Below, in pieces: positions 45,622-55,183 of a DNA stretch of 64,000 nt. Position numbers and translations under genes: made by a program. The first letter of the stretch is position 1. Each line of letters begins with the position of its first letter. This stretch comes from Polaribacter sp. IC066 (GTDB taxonomy: Bacteria; Bacteroidota; Bacteroidia; Flavobacteriales; Flavobacteriaceae), in NCBI RefSeq assembly GCF_007997085.1, contig NZ_VORR01000020.1, positions 1 through 64,000 of the forward strand. The letters are read 5' to 3'. The notes beneath the pieces are model-generated. The model made no database searches, was not told where the DNA came from, and saw only the letters and a list, made by a program, of their open reading frames with translations.

Positions 45622-46338
45622 ATGAAACTAATTAATGTACTCCAAGAGTTAAAGGAAACAAGGAAAAAATCCATTTCTTGTGATGAGTTATTTTCAGGTT
45701 ATAAACAAATATTAGCGCAAGCAGATACTAAAAGAGAGCAGACTTTAGAGAAACTAAATTTTGGGAACTCTTCAATTCCAAATAAATTTGATATTGATAA
45801 AATTGAGTCAGAACATATTTTTCATGAGAGTCAAATAAGAAAAATATGTATCGATTATAGGTTGCGTTTTTTAGATGCAGTATTTTTTAAAGAACCTTAT
45901 CCACCAGAAGCAATTAGCAAACTTCAGGCATTAGAAAAATTACATAAAACTACTTTTAATGGTTTTAAGATTATTGCTCCGATGGAAGCTTTTAAATTAA
46001 AAAAAGCAGACGATCCCTTATTGTTTGCACCCATGGGCAATGGTTATTATTATCTAATTCACAAATGGGGAACTGATTTACATCCGTTAAGAAAATTAAA
46101 ATATTGGGCATTTAAAAATATTGAGAATTTAGGGATTGCCTTAGCTGTTTTAAGTCTTTTACTAACTGCTATTTCCTATCCGCTGTTTTTTAAAAGACCT
46201 CCAACTTTTGGCTATCTTTTAATGGTGTTTATGTTTTATTTTAAAGGTATTGTTGGTATGTTCTTTATTCTTTGCGGAAGTTCTGGTAAGAATTTTAGCG
46301 AATATTCTTGGCAAAGTGAACATGATAAAATTAGTTAA
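45622..46338 (+). CDS. Conserved-looking membrane protein of unknown function
   Basis: 238 residues. A soluble N-terminal part (1-165) contains a charged helical segment (SGYKQILAQADTKREQTLEK), YRLRFLDAVFFKEPYPPEA and GNGYYYLIHKWGTDLHPLRK. Two membrane helices follow near 172-192 (LGIALAVLSLLLTAISYPLF) and 200-220 (GYLLMVFMFYFKGIVGMFF). I do not recognise the family. The codon use and AT content match the neighbours, and the frame is long and free of overlap, so it is very likely a real gene. It stands alone, followed by a strong hairpin at 46365-46413. Confidence 0.7.
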   Translation: MKLINVLQELKETRKKSISCDELFSGYKQILAQADTKREQTLEKLNFGNSSIPNKFDIDKIESEHIFHESQIRKICIDYRLRFLDAVFFKEPYPPEAISKLQALEKLHKTTFNGFKIIAPMEAFKLKKADDPLLFAPMGNGYYYLIHKWGTDLHPLRKLKYWAFKNIENLGIALAVLSLLLTAISYPLFFKRPPTFGYLLMVFMFYFKGIVGMFFILCGSSGKNFSEYSWQSEHDKIS

Positions 46339-46364
46339 AGAACTATGTAACCGTATTTCAATTG

Positions 46365-46413
46365 ATAACAAATGATTTAAATTTCTCCTGTAGATATTTA
46401 AATCATTTGTTAT
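46365..46413. terminator. Perfect 18-bp hairpin, probable terminator
   Basis: ataacaaatgatttaaat (46365-46382) is exactly complementary to 46396-46413, with a 13-base loop. It starts 27 bp after the preceding stop. It is AT-rich and has only a short T run (ttatttta), so efficiency is uncertain. Confidence 0.6.
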
Positions 46414-46561
46414 TTTAATGCTATTTATAGATCAAAAATATTCAGGATAAAAACAGCAATTTCGTTTGAAAAGACGGTTTGTTTAAGTGTCATGAGTTCT
46501 AGAAATTAATAATTTTCATCAATTTTAAGTTGTAATTTTCGATAAAATCAATTATAAGCCT

Positions 46562-46569
46562 TAAATTTG
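46562..46569 (+). promoter_or_regulatory. -7 box of guaB
   Basis: TAAATTTG matches the Bacteroidota -7 consensus and lies 25 bp before the guaB ATG. A well-spaced -33 TTG was not evident. Confidence 0.45.
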
Positions 46570-46594
46570 TTCGCAATTATATCTTAATTGCACC

Positions 46595-48070
46595 ATGATA
46601 GCACACGATAAAAAAATTATAGGAGAAGGCTTAACATACGATGATGTTCTTTTAATACCAGCTTTTTCTCAAGTTCTTCCCAGAGAAGTAAACATACAAA
46701 CAAAATTCACTAGAAATATTACAATAAACGTACCGATAGCTTCAGCAGCTATGGATACCGTTACAGAATCTGCTTTGGCAATTGCCATGGCAAGAGAAGG
46801 CGGTATTGGCGTTTTGCACAAAAATATGTCTATTGAACACCAAGCACAAGAAGTAAGAAAAGTAAAACGAGCTGAAAGCGGTATGATTATAGATCCGGTA
46901 ACGTTGCCATTAACTGCGGTTGTGTTGGATGCAAAAAGAAACATGAAAGAGCATGGCATTGGCGGAATTCCTATTGTAAATGACGAGGGAATTCTTCAAG
47001 GAATTGTAACCAATAGAGATTTGCGTTTTGAACATGATAATAGCAGACCTATTTCAGAGGTAATGACCTGTAAAAACTTAATTACTGCCGCAGTTGGTAC
47101 CTCATTAAAAGGTGCGGAAGCAATTCTTCAAAAAAATAAAATAGAAAAATTATTAATTGTTGATGATGTTTACAAGTTAAAAGGACTAATTACTTTTAGA
47201 GACATTACAAAGGTTACTCAAAAACCAATAGCAAATAAAGATACATACGGTAGATTAAGAGTTGCTGCGGCGTTAGGAGTAACAAATGATGCTGTAGATA
47301 GAGCAGAAGCCCTTGTAAATGCGGGTGTAGATGCTGTTGTTATAGATACTGCTCACGGACATACAGAAGGTGTAGTCAAAGTATTAAGAGCTTTAAAAGC
47401 AAAATTTCCGAATTTAGATGTGGTTGTTGGTAATATTGCAACACCAGAAGCAGCTAAATATTTAGTAGATGCAGGTGCAGATGCGGTAAAAGTAGGTATT
47501 GGTCCAGGCTCTATTTGTACGACACGAATTGTTGCAGGAGTTGGTTTTCCTCAATTTTCTGCGGTTTTAGAAGTTGCGCACGCCATAAAAGGCAGCGGAG
47601 TTCCTGTGATTGCAGATGGCGGAATTCGATATACAGGAGATATTCCGAAAGCAATTGCAGCAGGTGCAGATTGTGTGATGTTAGGTTCTTTATTGGCAGG
47701 TACAAAAGAATCGCCAGGGGAAACAATTATTTATGAAGGACGAAAATTTAAGTCTTATCGAGGAATGGGCTCTGTAGAAGCGATGAAACAAGGTTCTAAA
47801 GATCGTTACTTTCAGGATGTAGAAGATGATATTAAAAAATTAGTACCTGAAGGTATTGTAGGTCGTGTGCCTTACAAAGGAGATTTAGATGAAAGCATTC
47901 ATCAATTTATTGGCGGTTTACGTGCAGGAATGGGCTATTGTGGCGCAAAAGATATTGAAACTCTAAAAGAAACCGGAAGATTTGTAAGAATTACCGCGAG
48001 TGGTATAAATGAAAGCCATCCTCATGATGTTGCCATTACCAAAGAATCACCAAATTATAGCAGAAGGTAA
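46595..48070 (+). CDS. guaB: Inosine-5'-monophosphate dehydrogenase
   Basis: A 491-residue enzyme that oxidises IMP to XMP with NAD, the first committed step of GMP synthesis. A (beta/alpha)8 barrel is interrupted by two CBS domains (about 95-205: [39 protein letters not shown]). The catalytic Cys is C308 in [15 protein letters not shown]. The IMP site shows [20 protein letters not shown], and the flap has [10 protein letters not shown]. Length and motifs are normal throughout. The next gene, a membrane protein, starts 35 bp downstream and may share the transcript. Confidence 0.97.
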   Translation: MIAHDKKIIGEGLTYDDVLLIPAFSQVLPREVNIQTKFTRNITINVPIASAAMDTVTESALAIAMAREGGIGVLHKNMSIEHQAQEVRKVKRAESGMIIDPVTLPLTAVVLDAKRNMKEHGIGGIPIVNDEGILQGIVTNRDLRFEHDNSRPISEVMTCKNLITAAVGTSLKGAEAILQKNKIEKLLIVDDVYKLKGLITFRDITKVTQKPIANKDTYGRLRVAAALGVTNDAVDRAEALVNAGVDAVVIDTAHGHTEGVVKVLRALKAKFPNLDVVVGNIATPEAAKYLVDAGADAVKVGIGPGSICTTRIVAGVGFPQFSAVLEVAHAIKGSGVPVIADGGIRYTGDIPKAIAAGADCVMLGSLLAGTKESPGETIIYEGRKFKSYRGMGSVEAMKQGSKDRYFQDVEDDIKKLVPEGIVGRVPYKGDLDESIHQFIGGLRAGMGYCGAKDIETLKETGRFVRITASGINESHPHDVAITKESPNYSRR

Positions 48071-48105
48071 TTTCTAACATAAATATCTAGGATTAAAAAA
48101 GAAGA

Positions 48106-48984
48106 ATGAACGACCAAAATTTTATAAATTTTAAAAAACAAAGAGATTTAGGTACCATGCTTTCTGATACTTTTAAGTTTCTGAACACAGAATGGAAACC
48201 ATTTTTTGCCACTATTTTAAAAATATCAATTATACCTATTTTAATTGCTATTTGCGCCGTGGTGTATTACACCATGTCTTCGGTGTCCTTTATAGGTGAT
48301 ATTTCGGAAGCTTCGAATTATGATTCCTTAAATTTAAATTTTTCAGATTTAGTAATTCCAACTTCTGCATTGTTGCTTTCTTATTTAGTTGCGTATGCGT
48401 TAATAACCATTGCAACACTATCTTATATAAAATCGTATATAGATCATAAAGGGCTCGTAAATTATCAAGAAATACAAGACGCAACCAAAGTAAAATTTTG
48501 GCCTTATGTTGGGTTGTTTTTTCTAGTTAGTCTTATCATATTGGTGGGGTCTATATTTTGTTTTCTTCCCGGAATCTATTTTTGGGTTGTACTCTCCGTA
48601 TCTTTTTGTTTGGTTATTTTTCAGAATAAAGGGGTTCTCGAATCTATTAGTGATTCTTTTAGTTTTATAAAAGAACATTGGTGGGAAACTTTTGGTATTT
48701 TAATTGTAGTACAACTGATTATTCTCGCTATTTCTTATGTTGCAGACATACCTGCAGCTTTTTATCAAACGGCTGATATCACTACAATTTTAAAAGATCA
48801 AGATACTACAGAGTTGTTAAATGCTTTTACAGATCCAATTTATCTTACGTTAATAGCTTTTTCTTATTTCGTAAAGTTCATTTTATACATTCTTTCTACA
48901 ATCGTTACTGTTTTTGTGTTTTTTGATATTAAAGAACAAAAAAATCCATCATCAGATATAATTGATGAGATTGGTTTTGAGTAG
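48106..48984 (+). CDS. Multi-pass membrane protein of unknown function
   Basis: 292 residues with about six predicted helices. The N-terminus has the RDLGTMLSDTFKFLNTEWKPF pattern (split here across residues 13-33), seen in Bacteroidota membrane proteins related to glycerophosphodiester-phosphodiesterase membrane domains. IKEHWWETFGILIVVQLII repeats the same 'xxFxKxxWxxxF' idea in the second half, which suggests an internal duplication. No catalytic motif is visible. It lies 35 bp after guaB and is followed by an intrinsic terminator. Function is unknown. Confidence 0.7.
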   Translation: MNDQNFINFKKQRDLGTMLSDTFKFLNTEWKPFFATILKISIIPILIAICAVVYYTMSSVSFIGDISEASNYDSLNLNFSDLVIPTSALLLSYLVAYALITIATLSYIKSYIDHKGLVNYQEIQDATKVKFWPYVGLFFLVSLIILVGSIFCFLPGIYFWVVLSVSFCLVIFQNKGVLESISDSFSFIKEHWWETFGILIVVQLIILAISYVADIPAAFYQTADITTILKDQDTTELLNAFTDPIYLTLIAFSYFVKFILYILSTIVTVFVFFDIKEQKNPSSDIIDEIGFE

Positions 48985-49070
48985 GGAGTTTTATTGAATT
49001 GTATTGTTTAAAAAGATAATTCAGTTTTGAAAAATAGCGAAGCTTAAAATTCAAAATTGTATATAAAACA

Positions 49071-49120
49071 AACACCGCTTAGTACTAAACTTGTTTTAGG
49101 AGTAAGCGGTGTTTATTTTT
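49071..49120 (+). terminator. Intrinsic terminator
   Basis: aaacaccgctta (49071-49082) pairs perfectly with taagcggtgttt (49104-49115), followed by attttt. It ends the guaB/membrane-protein unit. Confidence 0.85.
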
Positions 49121-49300
49121 ACAACTGAAATGCTTTGTTTTTAAATAGTAAAAGAGATGTTCTTTTTAGATGCTTGTATGGTTTTTTTTTAAGGATTCTC
49201 TCTAAAGAAATACAAATATTTTTGCCAAACATAAAGCTAAATTAGGTTTTTTGCTATACGTATTTACAATGAACGATCCCTAACTTTATAGCTTTATTTC

Positions 49301-49750
49301 TTATCCATTTTTTCTTTTAATTTCGCCACCAAGAACCAACGCTGCTGAAATAATCATCAAATTTTTAATGATATATTGCCCTTCTAGCGTAGGAAGAAGA
49401 AAATTATTAGCTTGAAAAGTTACTTCGGTCAGCAAAACTAAAGGCATAAAAGTTCCTAACATTTGCAAAAATAAAAGTATGATGGCTATTCTAGTTGTTT
49501 TTTCAAAGAAAAAGAAAATACCAATAACAACTTCCCAAAGCCCAATAACTATTAACCAAGTATCTGCAGAACCAAAAGGCAACCAAATTACGGTTGCTTT
49601 TAGCAAACCTTCTGCTGCCGAAAGGCCTAATGGTTTTAATATTCCGAACCAAATAAATATAACACCAAAAGATAAGCGGATGGCAGGTAGGCTCGTGCTC
49701 CGCATAATTTTTATAAGGCCTCTATCTAATTTATCAAGATTTTTTTTCAT
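49301..49750 (-). CDS. DoxX/DUF417-like small membrane protein
   Basis: 149 residues with four predicted helices. RLSFGVIFIWFGILKPLG is the first, then WLIVIGLWEVVIGIFFFF, IAIILLFLQMLGTFMPLVLL, and IIKNLMIISAALVLG near the C-terminus. This layout fits the DoxX-like/DUF417 families, which include terminal-oxidase-associated and chlorine-stress-induced proteins. The role here is unknown. It is a lone minus-strand gene, convergent with the guaB unit and ending about 180 bp beyond its terminator. Confidence 0.65.
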   Translation of the reverse strand: MKKNLDKLDRGLIKIMRSTSLPAIRLSFGVIFIWFGILKPLGLSAAEGLLKATVIWLPFGSADTWLIVIGLWEVVIGIFFFFEKTTRIAIILLFLQMLGTFMPLVLLTEVTFQANNFLLPTLEGQYIIKNLMIISAALVLGGEIKRKNG

Positions 49751-50683
49751 AACTACAATAAAATTTGCTCATTCTTTGTTGAATACACTAACTTAAAACT
49801 GTTTATCAATTTTGATATATAGTTAAACAAAGTTAGCGGTTTTATCTTAAAAATGAACAGTAAAAATCTTTTTTAATGTTAAATAATCTACTAAAATTCA
49901 ATAAAATAATCCTTTATAAAAACAGTTTTTTAGAGGTTTATTTGTTTTTATTATGCTTATTTAGTAAAAATCAATTTTGAAAACTGGAGCAGTTATGAAT
50001 TCAAAATTGTAAGTAGAAATTTTCTGTCTAGCGGTGAGGCTAATCGCACTTTATGGGCTGAACCTTCTTGTCCGTTAGGTAGGCTTGTTTCAGTATTTAG
50101 CGGGATCTTGGGTTTAATATCCCCGATGCTATGCCTCGAAATATTAAAGGGGGAATTTTTTTTAATATTTCGAAGGCTTCGCCGCAAGGCTGTTTATTTA
50201 AATTATCATTGAGGTGGTTTTAAGGATAAAGGATTTTTTTGAAGCTATCAGAAATTCTAGTGTTTATAGGAAAGAATTTTGGCGGTAACTTTTAGAGATT
50301 TTTATAGAAGTAATTTATGATAATCGAAATTTTGAGGGAGCAGATTTACTGTTGGGCTTTTATGAAAAGGTTGATATGATTGCACTTTTAAAAAAACGAT
50401 ATAAACACAGCAGCACTATTAAATGTTTTCAAAGATGTTATTGAACCTGCTATCATTGCTTTTTATTTTCGTTAAATTCATTTAAGAGCTCGTTTAAGTT
50501 GTATTTTATGCTTTCATTAGCGTGGTGAAAAAATATACCAGAATGTACGTATTGAAATTGGATATAATGTACAAAGTTCAACAAGAATTTATTGCTTTCT
50601 AAAATTAACTTTAAGTAACTAAACAATCGTTTAGTTTTAGGGTAAAAAAAAACTAACTGCTATAAAATGTCATTTCAATATAG
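49751..50683. other. Non-coding region with a GC-richer island and an inverted repeat
   Basis: A more GC-rich patch at about 50020-50200 carries tcgaaatattaaa (50136-50148) facing tttaatatttcga (50161-50173). A minus-strand frame across this patch (49993-50187) has no clear protein character. Short coding-like traces occur near 50315-50420 (DNRNFEGADLLLGFYEKV) with a shifted continuation (NVFKDVIEPAIIAFYF), but no family was recognised. Confidence 0.4.
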
Positions 50684-51219
50684 TCATTTATCTATTTTTT
50701 TTTTGTTAACTCTTGTTGCTGCGGCCAAACCATGTTTAGCTATCAATAAAAAACTGGCCTGTTTTAAAACAGCTTCTTCGCTTTTGTTGGGATCCATGTT
50801 TAATTTTTCAATGAAAATTTCTTTTAAGGTATCTATAAATTCTTGTATTTGAGGATGAATCAAATCATGATTATTTTTAGAGAATTCATTGTAGCTATTT
50901 GTTATCAAACATCCTTTTTGGTTGCCTTCTTTGTAGCAAATTTGAACTGAATCATAGAAAATTTTTTTGATATCTTCAACACCATTGCATGCGTTCTTAA
51001 ATTTCTCGAATATTTCTCTTATTCTTTCTTTGTAAGCTTTTAAACTTTCTATAAAAGGCCTTGCTTGCTCCCGAAGCTTGCAAAGATAGAGAATTTATTA
51101 ATCCCCCATTCTCTTTTCTAACATTTGCATAGAAGTGATTTCGTAGCCATTTCTCCAAAAACAATTGCATTGCTTTTTCAATTACTTCTTTTTCTGTGTA
51201 TTGTTTTTTTTCTAGCCAT
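50684..51219 (-). pseudogene. Frameshifted TetR-family transcriptional regulator
   Basis: Reading across several frames from the ATG at 51219 gives a complete TetR-type protein. MARKK precedes an HTH spelled out in pieces (EKAMQLF, MLEKRMG, INKFSI.ASFGSKQGL). A ligand domain follows (KAYKERIREIFEKF, VQICYKEGNQKG), and the last 74 residues are in one open frame (LITNSYNEFSKNNHDLIHP to KKKIDK). At least three frame changes are needed, some at homopolymer runs such as the A8 near the start. The gene is therefore inactive, unless the runs are sequencing errors. The C-terminal frame alone looks like a small gene but is not one. Confidence 0.8.
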
Positions 51220-52011
51220 AATTTCTAATGCTTTGAAAATAAAAACAATCGGCTAGTAACAGCGAAATGTTTTTGATATTATTTGTTTTTCTGAAAGTTT
51301 TTTACCAATTAATTTCTATTTTTTAAGAAAATATGATCTTTTTATCTGTTGGTTTTTTGATATGTTTTTTATCTAACATGCTTTTTGATGAATGTATTTT
51401 GAGTATTTAAATTAGTTACAGCGCTTATAAAAGTATCGTTAGTTGTTTAGCCAATAAACTGTTTTGTAAAGAGTAAGATGAATATAAAATAAGCGTTTTT
51501 TAGCTGAATTTAGTCCTTATGGAGAACCAAGGATTACAAAAAGTTGAGATTTTATTTTTTAAACACCAAAACTTTTTTGTGTACATAGCGACATAATTCT
51601 CATGAGTAAGAGAAATATTACCTTTTTTAGGATGGTATGCGTTCCAAACTCCGTTCTCTTAAGCCACATCACTTTTTTACCAAGTATAATATCTTTTGCC
51701 TAGCGGCTTAAATAATTCTTACTTTTTCTGCCCTAAAATATTAAAGGCAAGTATTTTTTTTCTAGTTAACAAAGCTCCATCTCCGGTGGTTATTAATACA
51801 TCATCTGCTAAATAGGAGAGCACTTTTTTTATGTATGGAATTTTAGCGTTATATTATAGGCATTTTAATGGCTACTATTTGCTCTTTATTTGTTTAAGAT
51901 ATTAGTGCTTACGTGCTCATAAAATGCAGCGCACTGCAAAAAGGATGTGTTTCGTGTCTTTTATAACACAACGTTTTTAGCATGTGCCCTGCGCTTTCTA
52001 TTTCTAATTTT
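51220..52011 (-). pseudogene. Degenerate remnant, possibly of an NTF2-like protein
   Basis: On the minus strand, roughly 51830 to 51540, broken frames read ADDVLITTGDGALLTRKK and later WNAYHPKKGNISLTHENY. These are reminiscent of NTF2-like/SnoaL-fold (DUF4440-type) proteins. Stops and frameshifts interrupt them, and no intact gene can be built. The rest of this 790-bp stretch shows nothing recognisable. The limits given cover the whole gap; the recognisable part is about 290 bp. Confidence 0.3.
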
Positions 52012-53010
52012 CTATTTTAAAATGGCATTAATATTTGCTAGTTCTTCATCAGAAAAAACAGTATTTTCAATCGCTTTTACACTATCTATAATTTGTTCAG
52101 TTTTACTAGCACCAATCAGCACAGAGGTAATTCTATCGTCTTTTAAAATCCAGGAAATTGCCATTTGCGCTAAACTCTGATTCCTGCTTTTTGCAATTTC
52201 ATTCAAGCCTTTAATTTTTGGCAGCATTTCTAAAACTTGGTTACTATTTAAAAACGGACTATCTTTTACTGCTCTTGAATCTTCCGGTAAACCGTTGATG
52301 TATTTATCGGTTAACATTCCTTGTGCTAAAGGAGAAAAACAGATTGCTCCAATTTTTGAGTTTCCTAAAAGTTCTAACAATCCATCTTCAATCCATCGAT
52401 TAAAAAGGTTATAATTTGGTTGATGAATTAAACAAGGCGTTCCGAGATCGTTCAAGATTTTAAATGCTCTTTCTGCTTCTTTTGGTTGATAATTAGAAAG
52501 ACCAACATACAAGGCTTTTCCTTGGCGTACCATTAAATCTAACGTGCCCATAGTTTCTTCTAAAGGCGTATCATAATCGGGTCTGTGATGATAAAAAATA
52601 TCCACATAATCCAGTCCCATTCTTTGTAAACTTTGATCTAAACTTGCTACTAAAAACTTTTTAGAGCCTAAATCTCCATAAGGTCCTGGCCACATTCCGT
52701 ACCCCGCTTTTGTAGAAATAATCAGCTCATCTCTATAAGCACTGAAATCTTTCTTTAATATTTTTCCAAAATTTCTTTCGGCAGAACCTGGTGAAGGTCC
52801 ATAATTGTTTGCCAAATCAAAATGGGTAATCCCCTGATCGAAAGCACATTTTAATAAGTTTCTCGCGTTTTTAAAATTGTCTTGATCTCCAAAATTATGC
52901 CATAAACCTAAAGAAAGTTCGGGTAATAATAAACCGCTATTTCCTGTTCTTCTGTAATTCATTTTCTCATAGCGATTTTCAGCTGCTACATAATTGCTTT
53001 TTTTACTCAT
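52012..53010 (-). CDS. Aldo/keto reductase, L-glyceraldehyde-3-phosphate reductase type
   Basis: A 332-residue (beta/alpha)8 NADPH-dependent reductase. The catalytic tetrad is visible: Asp and Tyr in HFDLANNYGPSPGSAE, Lys in IISTKAGYGMWPGPYG, and His in DIFYHHRPD. The phrases MNYRRTGNSGLLLPELSLG, GSAERNFG and AICFSPLAQGMLTDKYI are those of the YghZ/Gpr group, which reduces L-glyceraldehyde 3-phosphate and methylglyoxal. An extra 16 residues precede the usual MNYRR start, and both starts are in frame. It overlaps the upstream MFS gene by 4 bp (ATGA), so the two are co-translated. A link to uptake of a sugar or polyol is inferred. Confidence 0.85.
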   Translation of the reverse strand: MSKKSNYVAAENRYEKMNYRRTGNSGLLLPELSLGLWHNFGDQDNFKNARNLLKCAFDQGITHFDLANNYGPSPGSAERNFGKILKKDFSAYRDELIISTKAGYGMWPGPYGDLGSKKFLVASLDQSLQRMGLDYVDIFYHHRPDYDTPLEETMGTLDLMVRQGKALYVGLSNYQPKEAERAFKILNDLGTPCLIHQPNYNLFNRWIEDGLLELLGNSKIGAICFSPLAQGMLTDKYINGLPEDSRAVKDSPFLNSNQVLEMLPKIKGLNEIAKSRNQSLAQMAISWILKDDRITSVLIGASKTEQIIDSVKAIENTVFSDEELANINAILK

Positions 53011-54260
53011 AATTTTTGTATCGTTTTTCTAAATCCTAAAGTTGCTAATAAACCAATAATAGGAATGATTGTAAATGTTGTAAATAATTGTTGATATGCT
53101 ATTAGTGTCGGATTTTCGCCTAACATATATCCTATAAATAAGGACATGAAAATATCTGGTGTAAAGCCAACAACAGAAATAATGCCGACTAAAGTTCCTG
53201 TCATTTGAATAGGGGTTTTTGTTTCTTCAATAATGGCAAAATACAAGCCTCTTAAAGAATAAGTTCCTAAAGCGATAAAGATAAAAACTATAAAGGACAA
53301 ATAGATGGCTTGCTGGTTAAAAAATCCGAATCCTAATATCGCAGATCCAAGTATCAAGATCGTAAAACTTGGTAGAATCATTTTTGATGGAATAAATTTA
53401 TCTGCAATCCAACCGATAGAAATAGCAGCAATTGGTCTTAAAAACTGAATAAAAACGGCAAAATAAGTTGCTTCTTCTAAAGAATAATTCCAAACATCTT
53501 TCGCATAAGTTCCGTAAACGCCTGTTAGTTTATAAGAACAATAGGCACAAAAAATAATAACGGAATGGAAAATTACTTTTCGCTGTTTCATTAAAGAAAA
53601 CGCTTTTTTAAAATTGAATTGAAACTCTTTTTCAGTTTCAAATTTATGTTCTTCTTTCGGTAGAACTTTCCAAACCAACAAGGCGACTAAAAATACAATG
53701 CAGGTGATGGTTCCGATAATATATTGCAAGGTTTCAATTTTATTTTCAAAGGTAATTTCGATGCCTTTCTCTGGAAAAAAATAGGTTAAAATTGAGGCTC
53801 CGAACAGTGCGATAGCAGCGGCGAAAAAACCTCTTCCGCCATCTAACAAACCAAAAGACAACCCTTGATTGTGTTTATTTCCCCATTGCCTTGTTGCTTT
53901 TATCAAAGAAGCCCAAAATAATAAAATAGTAGAAACTCCCCAAAAGGCGTATAAGATTTTAAGGGTAAATATCGACGGAATCATCGTCATCCAAAAGCCA
54001 CCAATAGCGGTTAAAAATAAAGAAAGTGATAAGAGTTTTTTAGGTTCCCACTTATCAGCAATAAAACCACCAAAGAAATAGGAAATTACCGCTGTAATGC
54101 CATACAACGCTTGTGCTTCTCCTATTTGAGCATCAGAAATAACAAAGGCTTCTCTAATAATTGGTTTAAAAACCCGCATTAAAATAAATGGCAATAAGAA
54201 AATTGCTTCCCCTGCAATAATGAGGGCAAACATCGTTGTTACTTTTGATTGTTTTGGCAA
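53007..54260 (-). CDS. MFS transporter
   Basis: 417 residues with twelve predicted helices in two bundles. The cytoplasmic loop 2-3 signature is FFGGFIADKWEPKKLLSLSLF. A central loop near residues 200-225 is charged (PKEEHKFETEKEFQFNFKK). GWIADKFIPSKMILPSFTIL repeats the signature in the second half. The sugar-phosphate/anion-type MFS group fits the overall layout, but the substrate is unknown. It is the first gene of a two-gene operon with the aldo/keto reductase, which makes a carbohydrate or polyol a plausible cargo. Confidence 0.85.
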   Translation of the reverse strand: MPKQSKVTTMFALIIAGEAIFLLPFILMRVFKPIIREAFVISDAQIGEAQALYGITAVISYFFGGFIADKWEPKKLLSLSLFLTAIGGFWMTMIPSIFTLKILYAFWGVSTILLFWASLIKATRQWGNKHNQGLSFGLLDGGRGFFAAAIALFGASILTYFFPEKGIEITFENKIETLQYIIGTITCIVFLVALLVWKVLPKEEHKFETEKEFQFNFKKAFSLMKQRKVIFHSVIIFCAYCSYKLTGVYGTYAKDVWNYSLEEATYFAVFIQFLRPIAAISIGWIADKFIPSKMILPSFTILILGSAILGFGFFNQQAIYLSFIVFIFIALGTYSLRGLYFAIIEETKTPIQMTGTLVGIISVVGFTPDIFMSLFIGYMLGENPTLIAYQQLFTTFTIIPIIGLLATLGFRKTIQKL

Positions 54261-54345
54261 AATTGGTTGATTAGACTTTAAATGTACAAAAACAATCGAT
54301 GAAAAGATGAAATAATTTAAAGGGAATTATTGAGTTAAAAAATAG

Positions 54346-55104
54346 CTCGATACAACATTCTAAAAAAAAAGAATTTCACTCGATGTGACAATTTGTGAAA
54401 TTAAGAACATAATGAAAATTCGAGTGATTTTTGAGGAACAAAAACAATCGATTAAAATATTAAATAATTTAAAGGTAACTATTTAATTCAAAGCATCTCG
54501 ATACAAAATTCTTAAAAAGAAGAATTTCACTCGATGTGACAATGCGCAAAAGTAAAAACATAGTGCCACTTCAAGTGAATTTTTGAAGTACAAAAACAAT
54601 CGATTAAAAGATTTAAAGGTAACTATTGAGTTGAAAGCATCTCGATACAAAATTCTTAAAAAGAAGAATTTCACTCGATGTGACAATGCGCAAAAGTAAA
54701 AACATAGTGCCACTTCAAGTGAATTTTTGAGGTACAAAAATAGCTCGATACAAAATTCTTAAAAAGAAGAATTTCAATCGATGTGACAATGCGCAAAAGT
54801 AAAAACGTAGTGCCACTTCAAGTGAATTTTTGAGGTACAAAAACAATCGATTAAAAGATTTAAAGGTAACTATTGAGTTGAAAGCATCTCGATACAAAAT
54901 TCTTAAAAAGAAGAATTTCACTCGATGTGACAATGCGCAAAAGTAAAAACATAGTGCCACTTCAAGTGAATTTTTGAGGTACAAAAATAGCTCGATACAA
55001 AATTCTTAAAAAAAAAATTCACTCGATGTGACAATTTGTGAAATTAAGAACATAGTGTCACTTCGAGTGAATTTTTGAGGAACGAAAAAATTTGTATCGA
55101 GAAG
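54346..55104. repeat. Six-copy palindromic repeat array with a 247-bp higher-order period
   Basis: Copies begin with ctcgataca at 54346, 54497, 54641, 54744, 54888 and 54991. Spacings are 151, 144, 103, 144 and 103 bp. A 144+103 pair has therefore been duplicated as one 247-bp block. Each copy contains a hairpin, CACTCGATGTGACA facing the TGTCACTTCGAGTG type, and the last copy ends with the inverted terminus tttgtatcgag. Long copies carry an extra segment that includes caatcgattaaaag. Open frames in this array are by-products of the repeat and are not genes. Confidence 0.85.
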
Positions 55105-55183
55105 ATTGTAATTAGTATCCTTTGGCTAAATAATTACATGTTAAAAATTAACAACCGAAAACTAAACATTTAAATCTAAAAAC

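Noticed and set aside
49993-50187. 64-codon minus-strand ORF
   Set aside because: It covers a GC-richer inverted-repeat patch and is more likely a by-product of that repeat than a gene.
54483-54984. Two overlapping minus-strand ORFs with nearly identical sequences
   Set aside because: They are translations of the tandem repeat units, with low-complexity Phe/Leu-rich sequence and no start signals. They follow the repeat period exactly.
54346-55104. CRISPR-like array
   Set aside because: The spacers are not unique; they are themselves repeated and alternate in two lengths. No cas gene lies nearby.
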